A stretch of 64,000 bases of DNA. Source: Arthrobacter humicola (GTDB lineage: Bacteria > Actinomycetota > Actinomycetes > Actinomycetales > Micrococcaceae). Location: positions 1-64,000 of the forward strand of contig NZ_JAFKON010000014.1 in the NCBI RefSeq assembly GCF_022803015.1. Reading direction: 5' to 3'. Numbering within the stretch: position 1 is the first letter of the stretch; every line of letters starts with the position of its first letter. Made by a program: the position numbers and the translations under genes. The notes under the pieces are model-generated. The model was not told where the DNA came from. It made no database searches and saw only the letters and a program-made list of their open reading frames with translations. Positions 14,831 to 23,800 of this stretch are shown here, one piece after another.

Positions 14831-16927
14831 ATGTCTGTCACCTCCGGACGCAAATTTTCCCTGCTCCCCATGCTCGGCCACACCAAAGGCAAGCGAAGCC
14901 CCGTCACCTGCGCGCTGAAGTGTGACAACGCCTGCTCGGGCGAGGTCTGCAACACCAGCACCAACAGCTACTTCCGGGACATCGCTTCCGCCACCATGTC
15001 CCGCCGCGCCGCCCTGGGCTTCGGCGCCGCCGGCGCGCTCGCCGTCGTCCTCGGCAACGCCGTGACGTCCGCCGATACGGCAGTGGCCGACGGCGGCCCG
15101 GGCCTCGCCGCCGCGGCCAAGGACGGGTTTGGAAAATCCAAGCTGCAGTTCACCGCCATCGCACCGGTGGACGCCAGCGTGGACAAGCTGACCGTCCCCG
15201 CCGGGTTCACCTGGCAGCCGGTCATCCGCTGGGGCGACCCGCTCTTCAAGGACTCGCCGGCCTTCGACCTGGACCACCAGAGCGCGGCGGCGCAGGCCCG
15301 CCAGTTCGGCTATAACAACGACTACACCGACATCCTGCCGATCGATGGCTCCAGGGACCGCCGGGCCGTGCTCTTCACTAACCACGAATACACCAATGAG
15401 TCCATCATGCTGCCGGCCGGATTCGACGCCGCCGAGGCCCGCGCGATCGGCCGTGCAGCCCACGGCCTCACGGTGGTCGAGTTGGAGCGTGCGAACAAGA
15501 ACAAGCCCTGGAGCTACGTCAAGGGCGCCGGGCTGAACCGCCGCTTCCTGACCGACACCACCTACGAGCTCGACGGCCCCGCCGCCGGGTCCCCGCTGCT
15601 GAAGACCGCTGCCGATCCGTCCGGCCGGGCCATCCAGGGCACCCTGGGCAACTGCTCCGGGGGCACCACCCCGTGGGGCACGATTCTCTCCGGCGAGGAA
15701 AACTTCAACGGCTACTTCGCCGCGCCCGGAACCTCCGACGCCGACAAGCGCTACGGCCTGACCAGCAAGCCCACCGCCCGCCAGTGGGAACTCGATGACC
15801 CGCGCTTCGACACCCGCAACCCCGGATACCAGAACGAGGCCAACCGCTTCGGCTGGATCGTGGAAGTGGATCCCTTCGATCCCTCCTCCACGCCCCGCAA
15901 GCACTCCGCGATGGGCCGCTTCAAGCACGAGGGCGCCAACGTGATCGTCGCCAAGTCCGGCCACGTGGTGGCCTACATGGGCGACGACGAGCGCTTCGAC
16001 TACCTGTACAAGTTCGTCTCGGCCGGCACCTATCGGCCCGGAAAGACGGCGGAGGACCGCAAGAACAACCTCACGCTGCTCTCGGAAGGCGACCTGTACG
16101 TCGCGAAGTTCGCCGGCAATTCCCCGGCCGACGGGTTCGACGGCGCGGGCAAGCTTCCGGCCGACGGCGCCTTCGACGGCGCCGGTGTTTGGCTGCCCCT
16201 CGTGGTGGGCGGACAGTCCAAGGTGGCCGGAATGTCCGTGGAAGAGGTGCTGGTGTACACCCGGCTGGCCGCCGACAAGGTGGGCCCCACCAAGATGGAC
16301 CGCTGCGAGGACGTCCAGCCCAGCCCGCACACCGGCAAGGTCTACGTGGTCTGCACCAACAACGCGGACCGCGGCAAGCCCGGAAAGGAAGGGGCCACCG
16401 AGGTCAACCCCCGTACCCTCAACCGCGACGGACACATCGTCGAAATCACCGAGACCGGGGACCAGAGCTCCACAACGTTTGGCTGGAACCTGCTGATGGT
16501 CTGCGGCGATCCGGCCAAGAACTCCGCCACCTACTTTGCCGGGTTCCCTGCCAGCCAGGTCTCACCGATCTCCTGCCCGGACAACGTGGCCTTCGATTCC
16601 GTGGGCAACCTCTGGATCTCCACCGACGGCGCGCCCTCCAGCATCGGCTACGCCGACGGGCTCTTCAAGGTGACCCTGGACGGTGCCGAACGCGGCAGGG
16701 TGGAGCAGTTCCTCGCCGTCCCGCGCGACGCCGAGACCTGCGGCCCGGTCATCCACGACGAGGAGCGCACCGTCTTCGTTGCCGTTCAGCACCCGGGCGA
16801 GGAAGGCACCTTCGCCGATCAGCACTCGTACTTCCCGGACTACGTCGCGGCCGGCGCCACACCGAAGCCCGGCCAGGTGCGCGCCCCGCGTCCGTCCGTG
16901 GTCCAGGTGTTCCGCACCGACGGCTAG
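14831..16927 (+). CDS. phoX: PhoX-family alkaline phosphatase
   Basis: A 698-residue exported phosphatase. Start ATG 14831 follows GGAAGG; an ATG at 14816 is in frame. Near residue 60 the twin-arginine motif SRRAALGFGAAGALAVV marks export by the Tat pathway, as expected for PhoX, whose Fe/Ca cofactor is loaded in the cytoplasm. Before it lies a 55-residue segment with LGHTKGKRSPVTCALKC, characteristic of this family (DUF839). The catalytic core shows TNHEYTNE, GEENFNGYF, NRFGWIVEVDP, FKHEGANV and YMGDDERFDYLYKFV. PhoX hydrolyses phosphate monoesters under phosphate limitation. No recognisable Pho box was placed in the upstream 130 bases. The 3' side runs into a repeat array. Confidence 0.92.
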   Translation: MSVTSGRKFSLLPMLGHTKGKRSPVTCALKCDNACSGEVCNTSTNSYFRDIASATMSRRAALGFGAAGALAVVLGNAVTSADTAVADGGPGLAAAAKDGFGKSKLQFTAIAPVDASVDKLTVPAGFTWQPVIRWGDPLFKDSPAFDLDHQSAAAQARQFGYNNDYTDILPIDGSRDRRAVLFTNHEYTNESIMLPAGFDAAEARAIGRAAHGLTVVELERANKNKPWSYVKGAGLNRRFLTDTTYELDGPAAGSPLLKTAADPSGRAIQGTLGNCSGGTTPWGTILSGEENFNGYFAAPGTSDADKRYGLTSKPTARQWELDDPRFDTRNPGYQNEANRFGWIVEVDPFDPSSTPRKHSAMGRFKHEGANVIVAKSGHVVAYMGDDERFDYLYKFVSAGTYRPGKTAEDRKNNLTLLSEGDLYVAKFAGNSPADGFDGAGKLPADGAFDGAGVWLPLVVGGQSKVAGMSVEEVLVYTRLAADKVGPTKMDRCEDVQPSPHTGKVYVVCTNNADRGKPGKEGATEVNPRTLNRDGHIVEITETGDQSSTTFGWNLLMVCGDPAKNSATYFAGFPASQVSPISCPDNVAFDSVGNLWISTDGAPSSIGYADGLFKVTLDGAERGRVEQFLAVPRDAETCGPVIHDEERTVFVAVQHPGEEGTFADQHSYFPDYVAAGATPKPGQVRAPRPSVVQVFRTDG

Positions 16928-16937
16928 CTTCCTGCCG

Positions 16938-17158
16938 CCACGCTCCCTCACGTTTGGCAGGTTTCCTTCCCACGCTCCCTCACGTTTGGCAGATTTCCTT
17001 CCCACGCTCCCTCACGTTTGGCAGGTTTCCTTCCCACGCTCCCTCACTTCCCTTATTTTGGCGGCGAGACGTGAGGGAGCGTCGGGTTTTTGGCGGTGGG
17101 ACGTGAGGGAGCGTCGGGTTTTTGGCGGCGGGACGTGAGGGAGCGTCGGGTTTTTGCC
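16938..17158. repeat. Two-orientation 32-bp repeat array between phoX and argS
   Basis: Three full 32-base units (16938-16969, 16970-17001, 17002-17033) and one partial (17034-17047) carry the core ACGCTCCCTCACGT, followed by TTGGCAGGTTTCCTTC in the full units. They are followed by three units in reverse orientation starting at 17068, 17100 and 17132, each with ACGTGAGGGAGCGT then CGGGTTTTTGGCGG. The core thus occurs four times one way and three times the other, so it can fold into several alternative long hairpins, each reverse unit followed by a T-run on the plus strand. It may act as a terminator for phoX, but the tandem periodicity is more than a terminator needs. Confidence 0.85.
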
Positions 17159-17163
17159 GAACT

Positions 17164-17177
17164 GATAATTTGGGACT
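17164..17177 (+). promoter_or_regulatory. argS-menD -10 region, likely leaderless
   Basis: GATAATTT at 17164-17171 ends six bases before the GTG start codon at 17178. There is no Shine-Dalgarno sequence. Transcription from this -10 element would begin at the start codon. The -35 side falls within the last repeat unit of the array, so the array may affect this promoter. Confidence 0.45.
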
Positions 17178-19013
17178 GTGAATAATCCGGCCGAATTGGT
17201 TGTCCCCAGAGTCCAGGCTGCAATTGCCACCGCGTTTGGCGAAGAGTTCCGGCAGACGGATCCGGTGGTCAGGCCCTCCCAGTTCGCCGACATCCAGATC
17301 AATGCCGCCATGGCCCTGGCCAAAAAGGCCGGCCTGCCGCCGCGGGACGCCGCCGCCAGGATCGTGGACGCCCTGAACCTGGACGGCATCTGCAGCAGTG
17401 TGGAAATCTCCGGGCCCGGCTTCATCAACCTGAGCTTTGACGGCACCTGGATCGAGGAACTGCTCAATGCAGAGTCCGTCCAGGCCGCGTCCCCGGCCAC
17501 GGCCGTCACGCCCGCCGCGACACCGCAGCGCGTCGTCGTCGACTATTCCTCCCCGAACGTCGCCAAGGAGATGCACGTCGGCCACCTGCGCACCACCGTG
17601 GTGGGGGACAGCCTCGTCAAGGTGCTCGAAGCCCTCGGCGACACCGTGATCCGGCAGAACCACATCGGTGACTGGGGCACCCCGTTCGGGATGCTGATCG
17701 AACACTGGCTGGAGATCGGCGAGGACTCCCCGGAGGCGGCGCTGCTGGTGGAGGACCCCAGCGCGTTCTACCAGGCTGCCCGGGCCAAGTTCGATGCCTC
17801 CGCCACCGACGAGGACGGCTTCGCCACCCGGGCCCGGCTCCGGGTCGTTGCCCTGCAGGGCGGCGACCAGGAGACCTTCGCCGTCTGGCAGCGGCTGGTC
17901 GCCCAGTCCAAGCGCTACTTCAACGCCATCTACTCCACCCTCGGCATCAGCCTTACCGATGACCACATCGCCGGCGAAAGCTCCTACGACGCGCATCTGG
18001 CACAGCTGTGCCAGGAACTCGAGGAACGCGGCCTGGCCCGGATCAGCGACGGCGCCCTGTGCACCTTCCCCGCAGGATTTACCGGCCGCGACGGGCAGCC
18101 GCTGCCGCTGATTATCCGCAAGTCCGACGGCGGCTACGGCTACGGCACCACGGACCTCGCCACCATCCGCTACCGGGTCCGCGACCTGGCGGCCAACCGG
18201 ATCCTCTACGTCGTGGGCGCCCCGCAGAACGTGCACCTGCGCATGGTCATGGCCAGTGCCCGGGACGCCGGGTGGCTGCCGGAGACGGTCGAGGCCGTGC
18301 ATGTGCAGATCGGCAACGTGCTCGGCGAGGACGGCAAGATCCTCAAATCCCGTTCCGGCGCCCCGGTGAAGCTCATGGCCCTGCTCGAAGAGGCCGTGGA
18401 CCGTGCCCGCGCCGTCATCGACGCGAGCCGGCCCGAGCTCAGCGAGGCGGAGCGCGCCGTGACCGCCCGCCAGGTGGGCATCGGCGCCGTCAAGTACGCC
18501 GACCTCTCCACCGGCCACGACACCGAGTATGTCTTCGACTTTGACCGCATGCTCGCCCTCAGCGGCAACACCGGGCCCTACGTGCAGTACGCTGCGGCGC
18601 GGATCCGCTCCATCCTGCGTAAAGCCGGGGTACTGGAAGGGATCACCGGCGACGGCGGGAGGCCTGCAGCCGGCGCCGCGGGAACTCCGGCGGCCGGCAC
18701 GCCGGAAGCCGAAGCATCCGGCGGCCCCGCCACGGCGATCGCCGTCGTCGAACCCGCAGAACGCGCGCTGGCCCTGCACCTGCTGGAGTTCGACGCGACG
18801 CTGAACAAGGTGCGGGACGCGCTGGAGCCGCACCGGCTGTGCGGCTACCTCTTCGAGCTCGCACAGCTCTTCACCACGTTCTACGACCAGTGCCCGGTGC
18901 TCAAAGCGGAGGAATCGGTCCGTGACTCGCGGCTGGCCCTGTGCGCGCTGGCGCTGCGCCGCCTCTCCGGCGGCCTGGAACTGCTGGGCATCGAAACGCC
19001 GGAGAACATGTGA
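17178..19013 (+). CDS. argS: Arginyl-tRNA synthetase
   Basis: A 611-residue class I aminoacyl-tRNA synthetase. The N-terminal ArgN domain occupies about residues 1-95, the HIGH motif is HVGH at 133-136, and the tRNA-binding DALR domain begins near FDRMLALSGNTGPYVQY. The KMSKS position reads ILKSRSG, as in many bacterial ArgRS enzymes. A 30-odd residue Gly/Ala/Pro-rich insert lies inside the DALR domain near residues 490-525. The usual actinobacterial argS neighbour lysA is not here; instead the stop overlaps the menD start. This could be the only argS or a second copy; the window cannot say. Confidence 0.92.
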   Translation: MNNPAELVVPRVQAAIATAFGEEFRQTDPVVRPSQFADIQINAAMALAKKAGLPPRDAAARIVDALNLDGICSSVEISGPGFINLSFDGTWIEELLNAESVQAASPATAVTPAATPQRVVVDYSSPNVAKEMHVGHLRTTVVGDSLVKVLEALGDTVIRQNHIGDWGTPFGMLIEHWLEIGEDSPEAALLVEDPSAFYQAARAKFDASATDEDGFATRARLRVVALQGGDQETFAVWQRLVAQSKRYFNAIYSTLGISLTDDHIAGESSYDAHLAQLCQELEERGLARISDGALCTFPAGFTGRDGQPLPLIIRKSDGGYGYGTTDLATIRYRVRDLAANRILYVVGAPQNVHLRMVMASARDAGWLPETVEAVHVQIGNVLGEDGKILKSRSGAPVKLMALLEEAVDRARAVIDASRPELSEAERAVTARQVGIGAVKYADLSTGHDTEYVFDFDRMLALSGNTGPYVQYAAARIRSILRKAGVLEGITGDGGRPAAGAAGTPAAGTPEAEASGGPATAIAVVEPAERALALHLLEFDATLNKVRDALEPHRLCGYLFELAQLFTTFYDQCPVLKAEESVRDSRLALCALALRRLSGGLELLGIETPENM

Positions 19014-20743
19014 GTCCGGCGGATTCCGCTGCGGGCTCTTCAGCTCCTGGCGGCCTGACCGCGGTGGAGGCTGCGCGCATCGCCGTCGACACGCTGCTCG
19101 CCGCCGGTGTGCGCCAGGTGGTGGTGTCCCCGGGATCGCGCTCGGCGCCCATGGCCTACGCCCTGGCCGAGGCCGAAGCCGCCGGACGGGTGGAGCTGCT
19201 GGTCCGGATCGACGAAAGGTCCGCCGGCTTCACCGCCCTGGGCCTGGCCCTGTCCGCCGGTGCGCCCGCCGCCGTCCTGACCACATCCGGGACCGCCGTC
19301 GGCAACCTCCTCCCGGCCGTCATGGAGGCCAACCACGCCGCGGTGCCGCTCGTGGTCATCTCCGCCGACCGGCCCGAGGAGCTGCGGGGGACCGGCGCCA
19401 ACCAGACCACCGTGCAGCTGGACCTCTTTGGCGACCACGTCCGCTTCGCCGTCGACGTGCCCGCGGGCAGCGATCCGCAGCGCGCCGTCGAAACGGCCCT
19501 CAGTGCCGCCACCGGAGCTTTCGAGGACGCCCCGCCCGGGCCGGTGCAGCTGAACCTTGCCTTCCGCGACCCGCTGGTCCCGGCCGTGGGCGACGGGCTG
19601 CCCGCGGCCGCCGGACGCGGCATCTACCGGGCCGCCCGGAACCCCCTGGCCCTGGACTTTCCGGCCGCCTCGACGGCGCTGCCGGAGCGGCGCACCGTGG
19701 TGCTGGCCGGGCACGACGCCGGCCCGGTCGCCGAGGCTTTCGCCCGCGCGCACGGCCTGCCGCTGCTGGCCGAGCCGTCTTCCAACGCCCGCTTCGGCCC
19801 CAACGCGGTGGGGCCCTACCGGCTGCTGATCGAGCACTTCGGCGCGGACGCGGCACAGCCGATCGAACGCGTGGTTCTCTTCGGCCGGCCGACGCTCTCC
19901 CGGCCGGTGAGCGCGCTGCTGGAGCGGGCGGATGTCCCGTCGGCCTTGTACCAGCCCGTTCCGGTGGCCTGGTACGAACCCGGCCGCCGCACCGAACTGC
20001 CGCTGGAAACCCTGGCGGACCTGGCGGAATTCGCCGGCCGCGGATCTGCCGCCTGGCTCGATGCCTGGCTGCTGGCAGGAGCCGCCGCGCAGCATGCAGT
20101 GGACCTGATCCTGGCCGCATCCCCGGCCGCGACCGGCCCGTCGGTGGGTGCCGAAGTCTGGAAACACGCCCGCGGGCAGCTGGTCCTGGGCTCCTCGAAC
20201 GGAATCCGCGACGTTGACCTCGCCGGGGCGCCGCCCGCGGAACCCCAGGCCACCATGTTCGCCAACCGGGGCCTGGCCGGGATCGACGGCACCACGTCCA
20301 CCGCCACCGGGATCGCGCTTGGCGGCGGCCAGGAAACCACCGTTCTCATGGGGGATGTGACGTTCCTGCACGACGCCGGGGGACTGCTGCTCGGCGCCGG
20401 CGAGACCGAACCGCAGCTGCGGATCGTGGTGCTCAATGACGCCGGCGGTGCCATCTTCGGGCTCCTGGAGCACGGCACAGTCGCCGCGGCGGGGCGCTAC
20501 GGCGACGCCGTCGAACGCCTCTTCGCCACCCCGCAGCGGGTGGACCTCGCCGCGCTGGCCGCGGCATACGTCGTCCCGCACCGCCAGGTCGGCACGACGG
20601 CGGAACTCGCCGAGGCGCTGTCCGGTCCGCTGGTGGGCCGCAGCATCATCGAGGTGCGCACGGACCGGCACCGGCTCGGGGAATTGCACCGCGCCATCCG
20701 GGCCGCGGTGGCCACGGCCGTGGAGGGCCTCCCGCAGACGTAG
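19010..20743 (+). CDS. menD: SEPHCHC synthase (menaquinone biosynthesis protein MenD)
   Basis: A 577-residue ThDP-dependent enzyme that joins isochorismate and 2-oxoglutarate in menaquinone synthesis. GTG 19010 overlaps the argS stop by four bases (ATGTGA context), implying coupling. The N-terminal Pyr domain shows VVSPGSRSAPMA and IDERSAGFTALGLAL with the cofactor-activating Glu. The middle domain contains GTGANQTTVQLDLFG, and the C-terminal PP domain has NRGLAGIDGTTSTATG, MGDVTFLHDAGGLL and VVLNDAGGAIF (the ThDP-binding GDG/N-type motif). Length is normal. It is convergent with the amino-acid ABC operon and separated from it by a perfect palindromic terminator. Confidence 0.93.
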   Translation: MSPADSAAGSSAPGGLTAVEAARIAVDTLLAAGVRQVVVSPGSRSAPMAYALAEAEAAGRVELLVRIDERSAGFTALGLALSAGAPAAVLTTSGTAVGNLLPAVMEANHAAVPLVVISADRPEELRGTGANQTTVQLDLFGDHVRFAVDVPAGSDPQRAVETALSAATGAFEDAPPGPVQLNLAFRDPLVPAVGDGLPAAAGRGIYRAARNPLALDFPAASTALPERRTVVLAGHDAGPVAEAFARAHGLPLLAEPSSNARFGPNAVGPYRLLIEHFGADAAQPIERVVLFGRPTLSRPVSALLERADVPSALYQPVPVAWYEPGRRTELPLETLADLAEFAGRGSAAWLDAWLLAGAAAQHAVDLILAASPAATGPSVGAEVWKHARGQLVLGSSNGIRDVDLAGAPPAEPQATMFANRGLAGIDGTTSTATGIALGGGQETTVLMGDVTFLHDAGGLLLGAGETEPQLRIVVLNDAGGAIFGLLEHGTVAAAGRYGDAVERLFATPQRVDLAALAAAYVVPHRQVGTTAELAEALSGPLVGRSIIEVRTDRHRLGELHRAIRAAVATAVEGLPQT

Positions 20744-20768
20744 CGCCCGTTTCCGCTACGAAAAAGGA

Positions 20769-20798
20769 CAGCCGCTACGTGGATCCACGTAGCGGCTG
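20769..20798. terminator. Bidirectional terminator between menD and ABC transporter
   Basis: A 30-base perfect palindrome with arms CAGCCGCTACGTGGA. On the minus strand it is followed by TCCTTTTT, so it ends the ABC transporter operon; it can also serve menD in the other direction. Confidence 0.8.
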
Positions 20799-20825
20799 CC
20801 CGAAATCGGTATGGAATTGTCCGGG

Positions 20826-21602
20826 CTACAGCACCCGGCTGAGGAACTCCTTGGTGCGGGGGTGCTGGGGATTGGCCAGGACCTCCCGCGGGTCGCCCGA
20901 CTCCACGACGATGCCGCCGTCCATGAAGGTCAGGCGGTCGCCGACCTCCCGGGCGAAGCCGATCTCGTGGGTCACCACGATCATGGTCATGCCCGACTTG
21001 GCGAGGTCCTTCATCACGTTCAGGACATCGCCCACGAGCTCAGGGTCGAGCGCGGACGTGGGCTCATCGAACAGCATGAGCTCGGGGTCCATGGCCAGGG
21101 CCCGGGCAATCGCCACGCGCTGCTGCTGGCCGCCGGAGAGCTGGGAGGGGTAGTGTCCGGCGCGGTCGCCGAGCCCCACCCGGTCCAGGAGCTCCAGTGC
21201 CCGTTTGCGGGCGACGGCCTTTGACTGGCCCTTGACCTGGACCGGGGCCTCCATGATGTTCTGCAGCGCGGTCTTGTGCGGGAACAGGTTGAAGCGCTGG
21301 AAGACCATGCCGATCTCGCGGCGCTGGGCGGCGATTTCCTTGGTCTTCAGGTCATGGAGCCTGCCCTTGACCTCGCGGTAGCCGATCAGGTCGCCGCCCA
21401 CCGAAATGCGCCCGGCACTGATGGTCTCCAGCAGGTTCACGCAGCGCAGCATGGTGGACTTGCCCGAACCGGACGGGCCGATCACAACCGACACCTCGCC
21501 CTGGTTGACGGTCAGGTCGATGCCGCGCAGCACGTGGTGTGTGCCGTAGTACTTGTGAAGGCCCTCGATCTTGACCAGGGGCTGCTCTGTGGTGATCGTC
21601 AT
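20826..21602 (-). CDS. Polar amino-acid ABC transporter ATP-binding protein
   Basis: A 258-residue GlnQ-type ATPase. Walker A GPSGSGKST, Q-loop MVFQRFNLFPHKTALQN, signature LSGGQQQRVAIARAL, Walker B LMLFDEPTSALD and switch His in VVTHEIGFAREV are all intact. It energises uptake by the permease and binding protein encoded just upstream. Its ATG overlaps the permease stop (ATGA), preceded by GGAGG. Motifs place it in the PAAT (polar amino acid) family; which amino acid is carried is not evident. The operon order from its 5' end is binding protein, permease, ATPase. Confidence 0.9.
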   Translation of the reverse strand: MTITTEQPLVKIEGLHKYYGTHHVLRGIDLTVNQGEVSVVIGPSGSGKSTMLRCVNLLETISAGRISVGGDLIGYREVKGRLHDLKTKEIAAQRREIGMVFQRFNLFPHKTALQNIMEAPVQVKGQSKAVARKRALELLDRVGLGDRAGHYPSQLSGGQQQRVAIARALAMDPELMLFDEPTSALDPELVGDVLNVMKDLAKSGMTMIVVTHEIGFAREVGDRLTFMDGGIVVESGDPREVLANPQHPRTKEFLSRVL

Positions 21603-22570
21603 TTCGCCTCCTCCTCGGGGAAGTCCATCTTGAGGTCCGGCTCGGCGTTGGCGCTGGGGGCCACGGCTGCGGACGCCTTGGCGGCGGCGGGGTTGATCGC
21701 TGCCGGAACCCGGTTGTCCACGCCCTTGCCGTAGTGCGCCTCAATGAAGTGCTGGCCCACCATCAGGATGCTGGTGATGACGAGGTACCAGAATGCGGCG
21801 ACAATCAGGAGCGGAATGGGAAGGTAAATTCGGTTGGCCAGGGCGTTCGTCGCGAAGGTCAGGTCCAGCGTGAATGGCACAGCCAGGACCAGCGACGTGG
21901 TCTTCAGCATGCCGATGGTCTCGTTGCCGGTTGGCGGCACGATGACGCGCATGGCCTGCGGCAGGATGATCCGCCGCATGATCTTGCCCTTTGTCATGCC
22001 GAGGGCCTCGGCGGCCTCACTTTGGCCCTGGTCCACGGACTTCAGGCCGGCCCGGAAAATCTCTGCGAGATACGCGGACTCATTCAGGCCCAGGCCCAGG
22101 ATGGCCGGGATCAGGCCGTGGGTGGGGTCCGAGGTCACCCAGGTGTAGGTTGCAGGACCAAACGGGATTCCGAGGACGATCGTCGGATAGAGAACCGTGG
22201 CGAGCCCCCAGAACAGCAGCTGGGTGTAGATCGGTGTGCCGCGGAAGAACCAGACCCAGGTCCAGCTGGACCAGCGGAACACCGGGTTGTCGGACTGCCG
22301 CATGAACGCCAGGAGGATGGCCAGGACGATGGCCAGGACCATGGACGCAAATGTCAGGAACAGGGTCCAGACGACGCCCTGGACCACCTTGGTGTCCAGG
22401 ATGTAGGTGCCGACGACGTCCCAGCGGAAGTTGGGGTTCGTGAACAGGCTCTGCAGGAAGGCAAGCAGGAAGCCGACGATGATGATGGCGCTGATCCAGC
22501 GGCCGGGGTGCCGTACCGGTACTGCATTGTTCAGTACCGGTGCGGCGTGAGGGTCCTGATGGCTGTCCAT
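21599..22570 (-). CDS. Amino-acid ABC transporter permease
   Basis: With ATG 22570, preceded by GGGGCAGAG, the product is 323 residues; a TTG start 39 bases upstream, overlapping the binding protein stop, is possible. After a polar head come five or six membrane helices. The EAA loop has EAAEALGMTKGKIMRRIILPQAMRVIVPP, in parts, typical of His/Glu/Gln-type permeases, and FFRGTPIYTQLLFWG is another family hallmark. A long loop between helices (PTIVLGIPFGPATYTWVTSD) is unusual. The last 35 residues are charged and Ala-rich. The protein would act as a homodimer with the downstream ATPase. Confidence 0.88.
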   Translation of the reverse strand: MDSHQDPHAAPVLNNAVPVRHPGRWISAIIIVGFLLAFLQSLFTNPNFRWDVVGTYILDTKVVQGVVWTLFLTFASMVLAIVLAILLAFMRQSDNPVFRWSSWTWVWFFRGTPIYTQLLFWGLATVLYPTIVLGIPFGPATYTWVTSDPTHGLIPAILGLGLNESAYLAEIFRAGLKSVDQGQSEAAEALGMTKGKIMRRIILPQAMRVIVPPTGNETIGMLKTTSLVLAVPFTLDLTFATNALANRIYLPIPLLIVAAFWYLVITSILMVGQHFIEAHYGKGVDNRVPAAINPAAAKASAAVAPSANAEPDLKMDFPEEEAK

Positions 22571-22605
22571 CTCTGCCCCTGCTGCGGATCCGGTTGTGGG
22601 GAGGC

Positions 22606-23559
22606 TCAAGACGCGGCCGCCGGGTTGACCTCGGACTTGGTGATGGCACCGTCGGTGACGCCCCAGCCCTCAAGGATCTTCTTGTAGGAACCGTCTTCCA
22701 TCAGTTTGGTCATGGTCTTCTGGACGACGTCCGCCAGGGCCGTGTCCGACTTGGCGACGGCGATGCCCTGGGGAGCAGAATCGTAGACTTCGCCGAGCTT
22801 CTCGAGCTGGCCGTTGGTCTGGGTCAGTGCGTAGCCGATGATGGGGGAGTCGGCGGCCATGGCATCGATGCTGCCGTTGACCAGTCGGGTGGTGATGTCC
22901 GTCTGGGTCTTGAGGGTCACGATGTTGATGGGCTGCTTGCCCTCGGCGGTGCACTTCTTGTTGCGGTCCGAGAGGTCCGGATCTTCCTGGATGGTGCCGG
23001 TCTGCACGCCGATGGACTTGCCGCAGAGGTCATCGAGGGAGATCTTCTTGGGGTTGCCCTTCTGAACGGCCCAGCCGGTACCTGCCTGGTAGTAGCTGAC
23101 CATGTTTACCGCGGCAAGCCGCTCCGGGTTGATCGTGAAGGAAGAGACCCCGAGGTCGTACTTCGGGCCCAGGGCCGGAAGGATGCCGGTGAATTCGGCC
23201 GTCTGGACCTGGACCTTCAGGCCGAGCGCCGCGCCGATCGCCTTGGCGATGTCGACGTCGTAGCCCACGGGGGTCTGGCCGTCGGTGCCGAGGAATTCCG
23301 CGGGGGCGTAGGAGGTATCCGAGCCCACGGTCAGGGTGCCTTTAGCCTTGATCGCCTCGGGCAACATGGCCGCCAGGGCATCGTCCTTCTGGACCGTGCT
23401 GGGGTCAAAGCTGGCCGCGGCACTGCCCGAAGCGGAAGCCGCGCCGGAGGGGCCGGTCTCGGAGGCGTTCGTGCAGGCCGTCAAGGCCAATGCGCCGACG
23501 GCGAGCACCGTGGCGACCTTCAGTGCGGGGTTGCTCAGGAGCGAAGGGGAGATCTGCAT
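22606..23559 (-). CDS. Amino-acid ABC transporter substrate-binding lipoprotein
   Basis: A 317-residue lipoprotein from ATG 23559 (AAAGG upstream). A signal peptide ends in the lipobox LTACTN, with Cys near residue 29, then a Ser/Ala/Gly linker and a periplasmic-binding-protein type 2 domain of the SBP_bac_3 family: GTLTVGSDTSYAPAEF, VGYDVDIAKAIGAALG, and YDLGVSSFTINPERLAAV. The conserved lid and ligand residues are typical of amino-acid binders. It is first in a three-gene minus-strand operon. The promoter should lie at 23560-23800, where AT content rises sharply (23600-23700). Confidence 0.9.
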   Translation of the reverse strand: MQISPSLLSNPALKVATVLAVGALALTACTNASETGPSGAASASGSAAASFDPSTVQKDDALAAMLPEAIKAKGTLTVGSDTSYAPAEFLGTDGQTPVGYDVDIAKAIGAALGLKVQVQTAEFTGILPALGPKYDLGVSSFTINPERLAAVNMVSYYQAGTGWAVQKGNPKKISLDDLCGKSIGVQTGTIQEDPDLSDRNKKCTAEGKQPINIVTLKTQTDITTRLVNGSIDAMAADSPIIGYALTQTNGQLEKLGEVYDSAPQGIAVAKSDTALADVVQKTMTKLMEDGSYKKILEGWGVTDGAITKSEVNPAAAS

Positions 23560-23800
23560 TTTCTTACCTTTTGTTGCCGGAGGGATGCGTAACGAGGCCG
23601 ATTTATAGTGTATCGCCGAACAAGAGATGTACGTCACAGAAAACTAAGTTTCACTATTGGATAACTAAACCAGACCCGAACGCAATATCTTTAATGCCCG
23701 ATCTGTCTGTGATCCCGGATTCCTGTCCGTTTCGCCAGTTCCTGCGGTGCAAGTTCGACGGCCGATTCGCCGGCCCGGCCGGCGTCACCGGCCCCGCGGC

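Noticed and set aside
14459..16435. 658-codon open frame on the minus strand opposite phoX
   Set aside because: It mirrors the codon periodicity of a high-GC gene, lacks a start signal and recognisable domains, and phoX is certain.
16938..17158. Repeat array considered as a CRISPR array
   Set aside because: Units abut with no unique spacers, half are inverted, and no cas gene is present.
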